64,000 nt of DNA from Uranotaenia lowii (taxonomy: Eukaryota; Arthropoda; Insecta; Diptera; Culicidae): the NCBI RefSeq assembly GCF_029784155.1, contig NC_073692.1, positions 232,580,503 to 232,644,502 of the forward strand. The letters run 5' to 3'. Positions 1-11,739 of this stretch are shown in pieces. A program made the translations under genes and the position numbers. How positions within the stretch are numbered: the stretch's first letter is position 1; every line of letters begins with the position of its first letter. Under the pieces are notes generated by a model. That model saw nothing but the letters and a program-made list of their open reading frames with translations. It made no database searches and was not told the origin of the DNA.

Positions 1-589
1 TTTTTCTACCGGAAGATCTGTCATAGCGGTAAAAACTTTCATTGGACCCCAACATATCTATACATTGTCGGATAGATGGATTCTTGACGATTTCAAACAT
101 CAATGAAATAATTAAATACAGAAAAGCTGTCAGAAGTTATGAGTATTTGAAAAAAAAAATTGATTTTTCAGACTTTTAACTTTCTGAACCAGTTTCTGAA
201 AACCTGGTAATACATATCGACTTTATTTTGAAATGTTGAGTAATTAGAATAAATTACCTACACAATGAATATAATATCATCAAAATCGGTCAACATTTAC
301 AGCCAGGAGAACGAAATCAAATTACAACGCATATTTCCCCGAAACGGATATTTAGCGAACGGCTTTGGAAGGTTAAAATAACGATAATGATAATTAAAAT
401 AGTTATTTTGTAAAAATAAGAGAAAAACATTGCAGAAAAAAAAACCGTTCGATTTTGGCAACATTCGATTTTGGCAACACAAAATCTTCGGGCATGTTGC
501 CAAAAACGAACGGGGTCTGTATTATAGCTGTTTTCAAAGGTTTAATAAGCATCCTCCTTAAGGTGGCCATTATCTTTTATTTTCCCCAT
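1..589. other. AT-rich sequence, nothing recognised
   Basis: No convincing coding region, inverted repeat or known element end is seen. The short ORFs here are low-complexity and AT-driven. Confidence 0.5.
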
Positions 590-735
590 ATGAGAAAAAA
601 AGATCGAAAGATCGAATCGAAAATAAATCGATTTAATCGATTTTTTCCTGGCCGAGGAATCGATCCAAAAAATCGAAAATCGGAGTTGAAAAGATCGATC
701 TTCCAAGGATCGATCCAAGATGGACCAATCATAGT
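590..735. repeat. GATCGA/AATCGA word array
   Basis: The six-base words GATCGA and AATCGA (and ATCGATC overlaps) recur about a dozen times at irregular spacing over roughly 130 bases. It is not a regular tandem repeat. It resembles in style the other word arrays at 10.5, 21.8, 24.6, 30.1, 30.8, 33.0 and 36.7 kb, each built from a different word. Open frames across it on both strands are by-products of the repetition. Confidence 0.6.
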
Positions 736-790
736 GTGATTCTTTGCCCAACAACAGCTGGTTGTTGTAGCAAGTGACTGCTTTTCCCGA
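733..790. repeat. Fragment related to the monomer of the 51-kb palindrome
   Basis: About 45 bases starting GTGTGATTCTTTGCCCA and ending TAGCAAGTGAC match, at roughly three quarters identity by eye, one arm of the palindromic insertion at 51,216-51,791. That repeat unit therefore exists elsewhere in the genome as a diverged copy. Confidence 0.5.
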
Positions 791-1230
791 GTCTGTTTGT
801 ATTATAACATTTGCTGCTAACTTACACAGCAAATGTTCCAAAAAGTATTAAACTAACGCCCTACCCATAAGTAGGAATTTATAAAACTGTGTGGAAAGTA
901 TGAAGCCAGGCTTAAAAAAAACTTGCTGCAGTATCGTTTGATGAAGATAAATCATGTGAACAGAATTTTTTAAGCGGGCCTTACCCAGATCCCTGCAACG
1001 TTACACGATTTGTCTATGTATCGTGTGACCAACATCTTTTGAATATGTGCTCGTGAATCTCGATTTTAAGCTTTTTTTTTTAGATTTAAGCTTTTTTTGC
1101 CTTGAGAGCATAGGAGACGAAAGCTTAAATCTGAGGAAAAGAGCTTAAATCTGTCAAAATGAGGGGAAAAAAGGGGGAAATATGAAAGATGTGCTCCATA
1201 CGGTTTGAATAGCGTTGCCGCCGCATGGCC
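791..1230. other. No gene seen
   Basis: Mixed AT-rich sequence with T-runs around 1070-1100. Nothing recognisable. Confidence 0.4.
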
Positions 1231-1520
1231 TTACCATAGACTACACAAATGACGTGTGCAAATTCGATGATTCCACGACGATTGTTTGGTTCTGTGCTCA
1301 CCCACACACGATACAAACAAATTTCGTGCGAATACAAACGATTGCTGGCGAAATCAGCAACAGCAACAACAAAAAACCACCTCCATCTCAGCTAGGGCTG
1401 AGTAAATGCCCTGAAGTTTGTACAAACAGCTCCATACACCATGCCATTGCGCGATCATTCAAGCAGTGCCATACACGATGCAGATCGTATTCACATCGAC
1501 AGAATTTCATCGAATCGCTT
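1231..1520. repeat. Degenerate copy of the 24.4-kb TIR element
   Basis: The stretch beginning CCATAGACTACACAAAT and ending near the sequence GCCATACACGATGCAGATC aligns with both outer parts of the element at 24,370-25,010. It lacks the central CTACGGATTT word array and its right terminal repeat is eroded. The 109-codon open frame here is the repeat itself read through, not a gene. Confidence 0.65.
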
Positions 1521-1544
1521 AACGAAATGGAAATCATACTTTAG

Positions 1545-2867
1545 AAAGACTTCCAAAATTTCACGGTTGAGACGTATATTATTGGTTTAAGTGTTCCTGT
1601 TTATATAATTTTGGTGAAGAACAGTTTCCATTTCAAAACTAGTGTCGGATTTTCTGGATCACATTCTTCATTTACGTTCAACTGAATCTACTCCTGATAC
1701 TGCAACAGCTTATTTTTCATGTTTTTGTCTTTTTTATATTTTTAAGGCATTGGTTTTGAATCGAAGTGAACAACTAACGACTTTTTATTTTGAATAGTGT
1801 TCTTGATCCTTGCTGATATTTGTGAACGAGCCTGAAAAAAAACATGAAAGTAATAACGAAAAGTTGTTTTTAACAATTTTCAGTATTGTTTACCACTTTA
1901 CGTTTTCTCTAGAGCGATGACTTGCTTAAAGTTATCGTCCGTGGATTGACACCAAACGCAACAGCAGCAGCAGTTAAGATCCCAACAGCTCCACGATTTT
2001 TAGAAAGTTGCGAGTTGCGAATGATATTTTCAATGTTCCAGGCACGGAGTTTGTGAGTATTTGTTTTCATCTGATGGACAACCAGTTGTGCACTAACTGC
2101 ATTAGTTTTGTGTTAGACCGTGTTCCATATCTGGGATTTTCATCACAAGTTTTTTTCTCGATGTAGGGGCGGCTAATTAGTTTCTCAATTTTCTTTATTT
2201 CCTGCATGTTACACCGTTGACAAACTGTTTGTGTATCATTGTCAATATTGTCAAGAAACCGAAAAGGTATTTTTCTGATTTCAATGCTGGTTCCAGAAAT
2301 CAGCACGGATATTGTCATTTCTCAATGCGGTTTCGATGTATCCACAATTGATGTCAAAGAAACGTTCCATTTTACTTTTTTTTAAAGAAAGCATGATTTC
2401 GCATCCTGCCTTCTATAAATTTTCTAAAGCTGTTGGCATTTATGTAAGTTTTGAAATCCGTCTAGTAACGTTTCGCTTAAGATGATGCAGAAGACCTACT
2501 CTATTCCATATCTACAATACCTCCCTGTCACAAGCTATATTCTTTCCATGAGCGAAACATTATGGTTCTCACGGCTGTATTTATAATAGCACAGAATATC
2601 TAACCTTGTTGGTAAACGATCCATGTGTAACTTTTTTCTGGCTCAACCACAAATTAAATCAGACTTAAATTTTACTGGCCCCGTGAGTGACAGATTCAAA
2701 ATTTTGTGCAGCCAACCAACCAAATTGGCTTCGCATTTATTAAAGGGTGATATCGTCCAAATTTGGTCAAGGGAAAACGCGTGTAAATCGGTGAAATCGT
2801 TTATTTAAAAATCAAATTAAGTTTCTTTTCAAGTTTAATTAGAATAAAATTCAGGAAAAATATTCAA
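1545..2867. other. No gene supported
   Basis: AT-rich sequence with a few GC-richer patches (1,940-2,060 and 2,070-2,330). A C-x2-C stretch can be read on the plus strand near 2,090-2,190 but is too short and broken to call. No element ends were found, including any end of the transposase-bearing element to the right. Confidence 0.4.
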
Positions 2868-3872
2868 TTAGGTTTCCGCTTTTCCAAATCCAAATTGCCG
2901 GGCCTTACGCTTAACCCCTGCTATCAGATTTTGTACAGCCACCTTGTCCACTTTCTTCGCCGCAGAAAGCCAGTTTGCCTTGAACTGCTACTCGTCCTTA
3001 GCAGTTTTTTTGGTCTTCTTAAGGATCCGCTTGACAATAGCCCAGTATTTCTCAATTGGGCGTAGCTCTGGCGTGTTGGGAGGGTTCTTGTCCTTGGAAA
3101 CCACCTGCACGTCGTTGGCGGCGTACCACTCCATGGCCTTTTTACCGTAATGGCAAGATGCCAAATCTGGCCAAAACAGTACGGAACAACCGTGTTTCTT
3201 CAGGAAAGGCAGCAGACGTTTATTCAAACATTCTTTCACGTGAATTTCTTGGTTGACAGTCCCGGAAGCTATGAAAATGCTTTTCAAGCCACAGGTACAG
3301 ATGGCTTGCCAAACCAGATATTTCTTCGCGAACTTTGACAGTTTCATGTGCTTGAAAATATCTGCTACATTTTCCCTTCCTTTTGCCGTAGAAAACTCCT
3401 GTCCCGGAAGCTGCTTGTAGTCGGATTTGACGTAGGTTTCGTCGTCCATTACCACGCAGTCAAATTTCATCAGCATCGTCGTGTACAGCCTCCGAGATCG
3501 CGCTTTGGCCGTCGTATTTTGTTTATCATCGCAATTTGGAGTCACTACCTTCTTGTCAGTCGATAGTCCGGCTCGTTTTTTGGCTCGATGCACGATTGTA
3601 GACGATACACACACCTTATTTGCGGCATCTCGGAGAGAGACGCTTGAAACTACCGGCAACTCTCTTTGCCGTCTAAGCGGCTTCCGGTTTTCGATTCCCC
3701 CCGATCCAGACTTCCTGGCTGTCGATAAACGTTCCCCAAACACTTTAATTACATTTTTAACGGTTGATTTGGCAACTTTTAGCGATTTTGCCAGCTTTGC
3801 GTGCGAGTAGCTCGGATTTTCGCGATGCGCGAGCAAAATTTTGATACGCTGCTCTTCTTCCTTGGACGGCAT
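2868..3872 (-). pseudogene. DD37E Tc1/mariner-superfamily transposase, one internal stop
   Basis: This is a cut-and-paste transposase of the IS630-Tc1-mariner superfamily. Reading from the ATG at 3872 (MPSKEEEQ, preferred over an upstream ATG because the helix-turn-helix begins here), residues 1-50 form a DNA-binding helix-turn-helix (HAKLAKSLKVAKSTVKNVIK) and residues 55-105 a second one. The catalytic aspartates lie in VMDDETYV and LFWPDLASCHY. The glutamate is in RPIEKYW, with 37 residues between the second Asp and the Glu, giving a DD37E signature. An in-frame TAG at 2990-2988 follows TAKDE. The frame then stays open for 39 more codons, ending FGKAET and TAA at 2870-2868, so a single CAG-to-TAG-type change would explain the break. 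Full length would be about 334 residues, normal for the family. Terminal inverted repeats were not located. DD37E elements are known mainly from mosquitoes. Confidence 0.9.
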
Positions 3873-4023
3873 TTTGACAACTGAAGAGTGAATTCCAAAA
3901 TCAAAATAGGAGCGACATTCTACACACACGCACCTTCAAAATGAGAGGTGTTCAGGTTTTTTAAATGCAAAATTGAAAGAATGTTTTCGAATGTTTTAAC
4001 TGTCAACTGATCAAGACTCTAAA

Positions 4024-4320
4024 TGATTGGATCACTGGAAAAAGTTAATTTTCCGAGTGGAGTCGCCACTAGCGCTCAGAGCTGTCAAATCTCATGATCA
4101 AAGTAGCAGAGAAAACACAGAAAAATCAACAAAACATGGCACTGTGTTATACAGGGGCGGTCCTAGACCTGGCTCTTGGGGGGGGGGTGATTTTCCAAAT
4201 TTTCAAAAATCAGACAATAAAGGGAACGTGAATATATAGCAAAACAACGATCATTTTGAGAAAGCGAAGGGAGGGGGTGATGAGAGGAGGGGGGGGGGGG
4301 GGGTGTAATTGCAAATGAGA
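4024..4320. repeat. Dispersed repeat with long G tracts
   Basis: The first part carries TCGCCACTAGCGCTCAGAGC followed by TGTCAAA, matched in reverse orientation near 46,230-46,325. The second part has a G-run near 4,178-4,187 and a run of about 17 Gs near 4,287-4,303, which could form G-quadruplexes. The 70-codon frame across it is a by-product. Confidence 0.55.
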
Positions 4321-5426
4321 CTTCCACATTTGCTGCACATTCCTTTTTGTCTTCCCTTGAAATTTCATGTCACAAAATTAGGGGTTTGTATTTTGAAAAA
4401 TCTAAATTGAAGAAGAATAGCGAAAACTTTTAACCAATTTTCTTAACAAACTTATTTTGACATCCTTTTATACAACTTATACATTCTTTTATAAAACAAT
4501 CTGCGAGTTTTTAATATTCACTGCTATAAAATATTGATAAATAGATAATTTCCGTCATTTGTTTATTAGATAGTTTAAAAATTATCACTAAAAGAACTCT
4601 TTGACCATCTTTCGATTTAAATTTCATTTCATAAATGAAAAAAAAAACACACATTTTGGTAGAAAAAAATGTTAAAAAAATCTTCAAATTATCAACATTA
4701 TTTTTCCTGAGCATCTTCACATCAGCGCAAGAATTTCAACAAAATATTAATGTTTCTCATTTTGCTAAAATACGTTTGGAAATTCAAAGATTTATTTGAG
4801 AAAATTGTTTGTTAATAATTGTAATGCATTTAAAACTGAATATTTTATTACTTTTCTGAAGTATTTTCTGAATCGTGATTCTAAAATATTGCACAATTAT
4901 GAATTCATATTTCTATTCTTCGATTTCTAAAAATAAATTTAATTCTGAAATATGATTTTTAAAAACAAACTCTTAGGTATGAAGCTTAGGGAAATCTATT
5001 TTTATTGGAAGAAAAAGTAACAATTTTGCAACGAATAAATTATGATAAAAATCCCAATCAATTTCAATTGAAATAACCGAATTTCCAGGTTCAGAGTGGA
5101 TTTAATTATTAAGCTTGATTTCTACATAAAATTTTAATTATTTTTGTGTGGATAAGCTAAAAGCAGTATCGGCGATATAATTGGTGTGAATCTTGAAATG
5201 TAGCCGCGTTGATCAGAAATTAGATAAATATCTTCCGAATATTCAACTTGAGCGATTGGCTTTTCCGAGAAAATAGTCGAGTGATGACGGGATAGTTTTA
5301 TCACTGGGTTTATCTTTCCTGGGAAAAATGAAGACATAGGCAAGTTTTTGGAAAATGGAGAATGGTTTATTTTTATAAAAACCGTCATTATTATTTAAAT
5401 TGTTTAATTATGATAACGGCTCAAAA
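4321..5426. other. AT-rich sequence, nothing recognised
   Basis: Very AT-rich sequence with many homopolymer runs. No element ends or credible coding stretch were seen. Confidence 0.5.
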
Positions 5427-5724
5427 TACATATATGAGGTTTTTGGAGCCAAAGGGGTATAAGAAGGACAAATAAGCGATTTGTAAAAAAAAAAGAATAT
5501 AATTTCGAGAAAACACATTTTTAAGTTGATGTGTTCGGCCATTTTGCGTTTATTTATCTTAAATTTGAATTTCTCTACAAAACTTAAAAGTATGTAAATA
5601 AAATTCTAAAAATCTGAAAAAATCACCAATTGTAGTTTTAATTATGAAGTTCGTTTGGAAATATTAATTCAAAATCGATAAATTTTGCACTTAAACCCCT
5701 TTGGCTCTGAGCGCCTCATATGTA
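5427..5724. mobile_element. Short TIR element (MITE), about 0.3 kb
   Basis: The left end ATATGAGGTTTTTGGAGCCA and the right end, read inversely as ATATGAGGCGCTCAGAGCCA, form imperfect terminal inverted repeats of about 30 bases that both continue into AAAGGGGT. Both ends abut TA. There is no coding capacity, so it is non-autonomous. A diverged relative covers roughly 32,250-32,430, where TTTTGGCTCTGTGGGCC recalls the right end. Confidence 0.7.
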
Positions 5725-6679
5725 AGTTACTACGTCGAGGCAAATACAATCATAGCTCATTTTCTCCTAACAACGTTCTAAAATAAACATCCTAATCAAG
5801 AATAAAAAAATTTAATATAGTAGAGTGAAATTAATTTCAGTTTTTGAGAGCTGTACACGTTTGATCTGAGCTTATTTTTTATTCCTTCAGGTCGATTTCT
5901 TATTTTTTTGTTTACTGATATTATGGAAATGTCACCAGAGTGAACTTAAAAGATTCTCTTAGGGCCCGAGGGAAACCACCCAACGTTCCAGTGATGGATG
6001 TGTTAGCTGTGATAGACTTGGACTTAATTTTCTATATCTACCTTTTCCTTAACGCTATTAATCTTGTTCTGGAATCCTTTTAATTTTTTCATAATTCCCT
6101 ATCTATTTTCTTTTCTCTTCAGAAAAGTGATGAAATAGACTTTAACAAAAAATTGCAAACATACACAAGGAATTTGGCTCCTTAAAGTCTAAAGATGTGA
6201 GCCGTTTTAAATAAAGAAATTATACAAAATTGATTGAATCAAAGCAATCGAAAGATTCCTTTTAATTCAACCACGGTAAATGAAAAGTGAAAAGTGAGAT
6301 AGTCTGGAATTTGAATGTGTCTTCTATCTCTTAAGAAAAAATATGGGCATTTGGGATGCATTTGTAAAAATCGGAACTTGCAATGGAAAACAAACCAAGA
6401 AATTGAAAATTGGAGATTATTAAGGAGTTTATATTAGAAATGAACAAATTTAAACCCTTCATTTTAAAGCTTTTGATTGTATCTCCTATTGAAATCGGTC
6501 TCAAAAGGATATAATGTATACCAACAATAAAAATTTAAAAAAATGTCGCTTTTTCTTCTGATGTGAATTTGTTACTTAATGAAACTAAATAAGATTTCGA
6601 ATATCGTAAACATTTAATAAATTTCCAATGTTGAAAAGAAAGAATGAAAAATTTGGCTGAAATTTGAATTTCTTTTTAT
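5725..6679. other. AT-rich sequence, nothing recognised
   Basis: No gene, element end or repeat relationship could be supported. Confidence 0.4.
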
Positions 6680-6806
6680 AAAGGGCTGTTCACATATCAC
6701 GTGGACAATTTAGACTAAGGGGAGGGAGGAGTTGAAAATGTTCCCGCTTGTCGACGGAGAGGGGGCAGAGGTTTGAGTAATGTCCACGTGGACATGTTCG
6801 CCTAAT
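6680..6806. repeat. GTCCACGTGGAC G-rich dispersed repeat, copy 1
   Basis: Contains TATCACGTGGACAAT, G-rich purine stretches (AAGGGGAGGGAGGAG and GAGAGGGGGCAGAGG), then TGTCCACGTGGACATG. A second copy with the same order of parts is at 7,250-7,345. Such palindrome plus G-rich blocks look like a short dispersed family. Function unknown. Confidence 0.55.
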
Positions 6807-7249
6807 AATTATATTCGAAAATTGAATATGAATGAAACGTAATGTTACATAAAGTGATACATACAAAACATACATGAAATATTAAAATTTCACTTCAAAT
6901 ATAAAGTCGAGATTAATGTCCTGCATCAGATTATTCAAATTACACAAAAAATATTCGCTGGAGTCTTCAATTTTCATTTATTTATCTCTAACAAACAAAA
7001 ATTTTCCAGTTTAAAATTGAACTATGTTATAGGCTCTCATTTTTTGAATATATGAATATGAGATATGGCTCAAAAATCAAGCAACCCAGCGCTTCTCTCT
7101 ATTGAATGATCACTAATAATCAATTGTAGGTATGATATTTCCATATTTTTCAAGTAATTCTATACCAGAAATTTTTTAATCATTTTTCAAAGTCAACCAT
7201 TTAAATCTAAGGTTTTTCTAACAGAAATAAGAGATGTAGGCACCAAAAA

Positions 7250-7345
7250 TCGAATCTGTCCACGTGGATATCTAGGAGAGGGAGGTGAGGGTTTCCAAAA
7301 TGTCCACGCTTGTCCAAGGACGGGGGAGGGTCATTGGTGATAATC
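7250..7345. repeat. GTCCACGTGGAC G-rich dispersed repeat, copy 2
   Basis: TGTCCACGTGGATATC is followed by GGAGAGGGAGGTGAGGG and ATGTCCACGCTTGTCC, the same arrangement as at 6,680-6,806. Confidence 0.55.
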
Positions 7346-7783
7346 GGTCCAGCGAATTGCAAATTACAGCTGTTTTAGTTTTTTGGACCGACTTTTTTTT
7401 CAATCCTGAGCCTTTAAGTGATTAATATATTCTTTTATTTAACAGACACCCCCACGGAGTGGAAAATTTTTAAAATTCATAAGTACTCCTACTAGGAAAA
7501 GTCCTAAGATTTTCTAAAAATTCCAGCTTTTGCGAGTATTTTTTAACGGTTTTTTGCCGCTTGGGGGGAAGGGTGATCACCCCGATTTGAAATTTTCTAA
7601 TACAAAAACCGGGTATTATACAGACAAATCAGAGCAAAATTTATCCATTATTCGAACAAAATCAGGAAAATATAGGAGAAACTTGTACTTTTATTTTTTT
7701 AAGCACATCAAATGTGTTCAATGCTTCAAAAAAATTATTATAAATTTTGATGAAAATAATTATGAAATATCCGTTTTCGGATC
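7346..7783. other. No gene supported
   Basis: Contains CCCCCACGGAGTGG and CTTGGGGGGAAGGGTGATCA motifs similar in flavour to the G-rich block at 4.2 kb. A 105-codon AT-rich frame runs across it and into the inverted-repeat arm, and I do not regard it as a gene. Confidence 0.4.
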
Positions 7784-8385
7784 AGGGGATTTTTTTTTAT
7801 TATCTGACAATTTGCGCCGGGGGTCTTCAGATTTTCCCCAAAATTGAAAATTTGGTTCATTTTTGCGACTTAAAAACACATGTATTTTTTCAGATTTCTA
7901 ACATTTTTATTTTTTGAGTTAGCTTCGGTTAGATTTTTTTGTAAATAAAAAATAACCATTTTTCAAAGCTACATAACTCTGTTGTTTCTCAACGGAAATT
8001 ATAAAATAGCACATCAAAATGCATTGAAATTTTATCAGTTTTCCAAATAGAATAGTTGAAAAAAATTAAATAATGACCTTCAACATGAAAAGTTGTAAAT
8101 AAACTTTAAATGGCGTCTAAAAGTACCGTCTGCACCACCGAATATTTTGCAAAAAATACCATTGTATAGCTCGATTCATGATGCAACTTTCATCTGAAGA
8201 CACCAAAGTGGGCCATTAACACCTTGAAGAGTTATGAAAGAAATAATGACAATAAATCTCTTTGTTTGCATCGAAAACAAACAATGGTCGAACAACTGCT
8301 CTCACATATGGAGATAGCAAGCACTTCTAAAAACATGGAAACGAAAGAACTTACCAAAGCAGGTAAAAAACACTACTTTCTCGTG
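7784..8385 (+). repeat. Left arm of a long inverted repeat
   Basis: About 600 bases that recur in reverse complement at 9,838-10,442 with only scattered differences. The outer end is CAGGGGATTTTTTTTTATTATCTGAC and the inner end passes through GAAAGAACTTACCAAAGCAG. The small ORF at 8,224-8,454 lies in the arm and has a mirror ORF at 10,000-9,812. Both carry the same starting protein (SYERN and QTMVEQLLSHMEIAST), so this may be a conserved short frame or just the repeat. Confidence 0.9.
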
Positions 8386-9087
8386 CTTTGTAGAGTGCTT
8401 GCAGCAAAACTGACTTTAAATTTTAACCAAAATTCTGAGTATCGTATTGTTTAAGTGGTATAACTAATAATGGGAATGTTGCTTTTACAACCTGGTCATA
8501 TACTATATAACTTATTAATTTTTCGATCAAAGATCATTGTGAAGCATATAATCAATGCCAGTAGTAGAAGGTTCGGTCCCTGTGTTTGGGATCACAAAAA
8601 TGTGATTAAAAAATGAAATACAGACGTGCTTTACATAGTTTTTATATCGGGAGCTAAACACTGCAAGCAGGACACCAAAATCCTTTCCCATTGATCAAAA
8701 AAGTATGAGAAAGTGGCACAAATGTTGTAGAAATAATCAAAGAGCTCAGTATGGCCAGCCCAGGCTGTAAAATGATGAAAATATGATACTTTTACCGTAT
8801 TCGTTTTCTACATTCGCCCAGTTTTGAGGTTTACCATACTAGAACGAACATAATTCGTTTTGCTACCTCGATCGCTCACACACGAATCTTCAGTGTTCCA
8901 CCGTCGATTTTAAATCAAATCTGGGGAATTACGGGTGCAAAACTTAGCGCATAACTTCTAAAAATGACAGTAAAATGTGCATAACTTGTTGTGACCTGGT
9001 GCAAAACTGGGTATAAACGAATACGTTATCAGTTTTTTGGATATAACATGAAATCAGTTAAGCTGCAAAAATCTACCGCCCCTTCTT
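8386..9087. other. Spacer of the long inverted repeat, first part
   Basis: AT-rich spacer without a credible gene. It may be unrelated sequence between two oppositely oriented insertions of one element. Confidence 0.4.
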
Positions 9088-9823
9088 TCATAACAGTCCC
9101 ATATACAAAAATAAGCAAGCGAGACAATCAGCTTTTTCTGTTTTGGAATATATTTTTAAATTATGACCACCACTTTCAGTATAAACGAAAATCGTTTCTA
9201 GGTTGTCATAATAAATCGTTAAGCCTGAAATTTTCGAAATTGGGTTATTGGTAAGGTCGAGAGCACCATTTTTATTCATTATGGGACTGTTATTCGACCA
9301 TATTTGAAACCTTTTTCGAATCTACTAGCATAACAGTCCCATACACAATTTATTTTTCTCACCAAGCTTAAATTTGATCGTTTTTGAACTTCTAAATGCA
9401 ATTGTCAGAAAAAGAAACATACTTTTGCAAAAAATATCATGAATTCCACATTGTAAGTTGAATCTTTTTACGATTTTTGATTGCATCCGATAGTTTTTCG
9501 CTCAGGAAGTCATTCCTAAGAAAGTCAGACCTGCCTTCGAAAACTAGTGTGCATCATTCGACATCAAGTGAGTTAAAAAAATGTTTAAATGATTCAAAGC
9601 AATAAACCAAAGACTATTTCGCCGAAAGAAACATTGAAAACTAACCAAATCCGTGGTATTTCACATATGGGACTGTTATTCAGGTATATTTCATATAGGA
9701 CAGCCACGAATTGATATTTTTTTTCGAAATTTCTAGAACAAAACCTCTTTTTTAGTCTTTTATGTTGAAGCCTTATGTTGACCTAAAATGACGAAAATTC
9801 ATATGGGACTGTTATGCGAGTAG
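9088..9823. repeat. Cluster of ATAACAGTCCCATA motifs
   Basis: The motif ATAACAGTCCCATA occurs directly near 9,091 and 9,331. It occurs inverted (TATGGGACTGTTAT) near 9,281, 9,667 and 9,805. Paired inward, these look like terminal repeats of one or two short elements, for example 9,091-9,295 and 9,331-9,823, whose ends share GCATAACAGTCCCATA. Target duplications were not defined. Confidence 0.55.
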
Positions 9824-9837
9824 GGGCAGTCTGAAAA

Positions 9838-10442
9838 GGACAAAAAATAGTGTTTTTTTACCAGCTTTGATAAGTTCTTTTGTTTCCATGTTGTTAGAAG
9901 TGCTTGCTATCTCCATATGTGAGAGCAGTTGTTCGACCATTGTTTGTTTTCGATGCAAAAAAAGAGATTTATTGTCATCATTTCTTTCATAACTCTTCAA
10001 GGTGTTAATGGCCCACTTTGGTGTCTTCAGATGAAAGTTGCATCATGAATCGAGCTATACAATGGTATTTTTTGCAAAATATTCGGTGGTGCAGACGGTA
10101 CTTTTAGACGCCATTTAAAGTTTATTTACAACTTTTCATGTTGAAGGTCATTATTTAATTTTTTTCAACTATTCTATTTGGAAAACTGATAAAATTTCAA
10201 TGCATTTTGATGTGCTATTTTATAATTTCCGTTGAGAAACAACAGAGTTATGTAGCTTTGAAAAATGGTTATTTTTAATTTACAAAAAAATCTAACCGAA
10301 GCTAACTCAAAAAATAAAAATGTTAGAAATCTGAAAAAATACATGTGTTTTTAAGTCGCAAAAATGAACCAAATTTTCAATTTTGGGGAAAATCTGAAGA
10401 CCCCCGGCGCAAACCCGTCAGATAATAAAAAAAAATCCCCAT
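9838..10442 (-). repeat. Right arm of the long inverted repeat
   Basis: Reverse complement of 7,784-8,385. Arms of about 0.6 kb separated by 1.45 kb would let a read-through transcript fold into a long double-stranded RNA. Confidence 0.9.
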
Positions 10443-10507
10443 CAGAGATTAAAACAAATTATTACTCAATTTGATTTTTTTGATAAATTCAACAAATTAT
10501 GTGAATA

Positions 10508-10616
10508 CATCCGGACAAAAACCGGACCATTGTTATAAAATCCGGTAATCCGGGCTGATACGGACTCGCCTCGATATTTTCTTTGAATATTTGGGCATGC
10601 CCGGATTAAACCGAGA
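10508..10616. repeat. CCGGA word array
   Basis: The word CCGGA (as ATCCGGAC, ACCGGACC, TCCGGTAATCCGG and GCCCGGATT) recurs at irregular spacing over about 110 bases in otherwise AT-rich sequence. It is similar in style to other word arrays in this window. Confidence 0.5.
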
Positions 10617-10856
10617 ATTCTTGAATGCTAAACGGTCTAGAAACCTTCGATGTTAGAAAATTTGGAAATCGATTAAGAAATATATTAAATTGTTTGATAA
10701 ACATAAGAAAGAAAATTGCTAAATTGAAAATCATTATCATTGTTTTGAAGGTAAAGGTAAAAATGGACACTTAATTAAAAAAAACATTTGAATAGATTAA
10801 ACAAGCTTAATTTCAATATAGCTGAATGTCAGTTGGAATATCTGAGAAGTTTTTTA

Positions 10857-11739
10857 TAGGGTAAGAACACTATATATTGAACACCATCTTTGTGATTCAA
10901 CACATTTGTGGCTAATAAATAATAACGAAAGGTTTTTCTGATAAAATTTCGATAGCGTAGCTTAAACTTATTTCTCTGCTTCGAATCGATATATTTTTTT
11001 CGCGGAAATATGTTTTGAAATTATTTTTTAAGCCTTTTTATTCAAAATTACTTTTGTTCCAATGATTAAACACAATGATTCAAATATTTAACAGGCAATG
11101 TTCTAATTATTGAACACGTAAACATTGAATATCATTGCATATATTTAGCGGTATTTCGCTTGATAGTATGCCTTGCAGGGGCGATATTGGTTGAGCTAGC
11201 AACCGAGAAACAGTTTGTTTACATTTCCAAGCACCAACCGATGTTTGTTCAATAACTGGTACATGCATTTCTTCACGAAACGAGTACTGCAAGATTGAAC
11301 GTTCAATAATTGAAACATTGGCGTTTTCTGTGATCCAATGATTGAACACTTTAATTTGTTAAATTTTAAGAAATTTAGGATTATAAAGGCTGCCACTCTT
11401 CCAGAAATCATTTAAAAAGACTTAGTTGAAACCACTCATATCATTATCTTAGACGTTTATTTGTCTTTTATCCAATTTTTCCCCCAATCAAAAATAGGCT
11501 GTTTTCTTCATCCAGTCGAAAAACCATGCCAAAATTTGACCACATATTCAAGTTCCGGGGATTGTGGCTTTAAGATTCCGAGATTCTTGATAAAAATTTG
11601 AACAGAGGTAGAAAATGCTTCAACAGTGACACAACGAATTTTGATTCATTTTTCTACTGTTTATTATTGTTTTAATCGGTTAATGTTTAACTAGTGTTCA
11701 ATATCTGGTACCTGTTCAATAACTAGTGCTTCTACCCTA
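10857..11739. mobile_element. TIR element of about 0.9 kb, TA-flanked
   Basis: The left end TAGGGTAAGAACACTA and the right end, read inversely as TAGGGTAGAAGCACTA, are followed on both sides by a TATTGAACA-type word, giving imperfect inverted repeats of about 28 bases. The internal sequence repeatedly carries TTGAACAC and TTCAATAA words. No transposase is encoded. Family not recognised. Confidence 0.65.

Noticed and set aside
1215..1544. 109-codon frame, similar to frames at 24.4-24.7 kb
   Set aside because: Similarity is at the DNA level and covers the non-coding TIR element; the frames are not conserved between copies.
2067..2318. Possible zinc-finger (ZAD-like) trace around 2,090-2,190
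   Set aside because: Only one C-x2-C pair and a short helix-like stretch on the plus strand, followed by stops. Too little to support.
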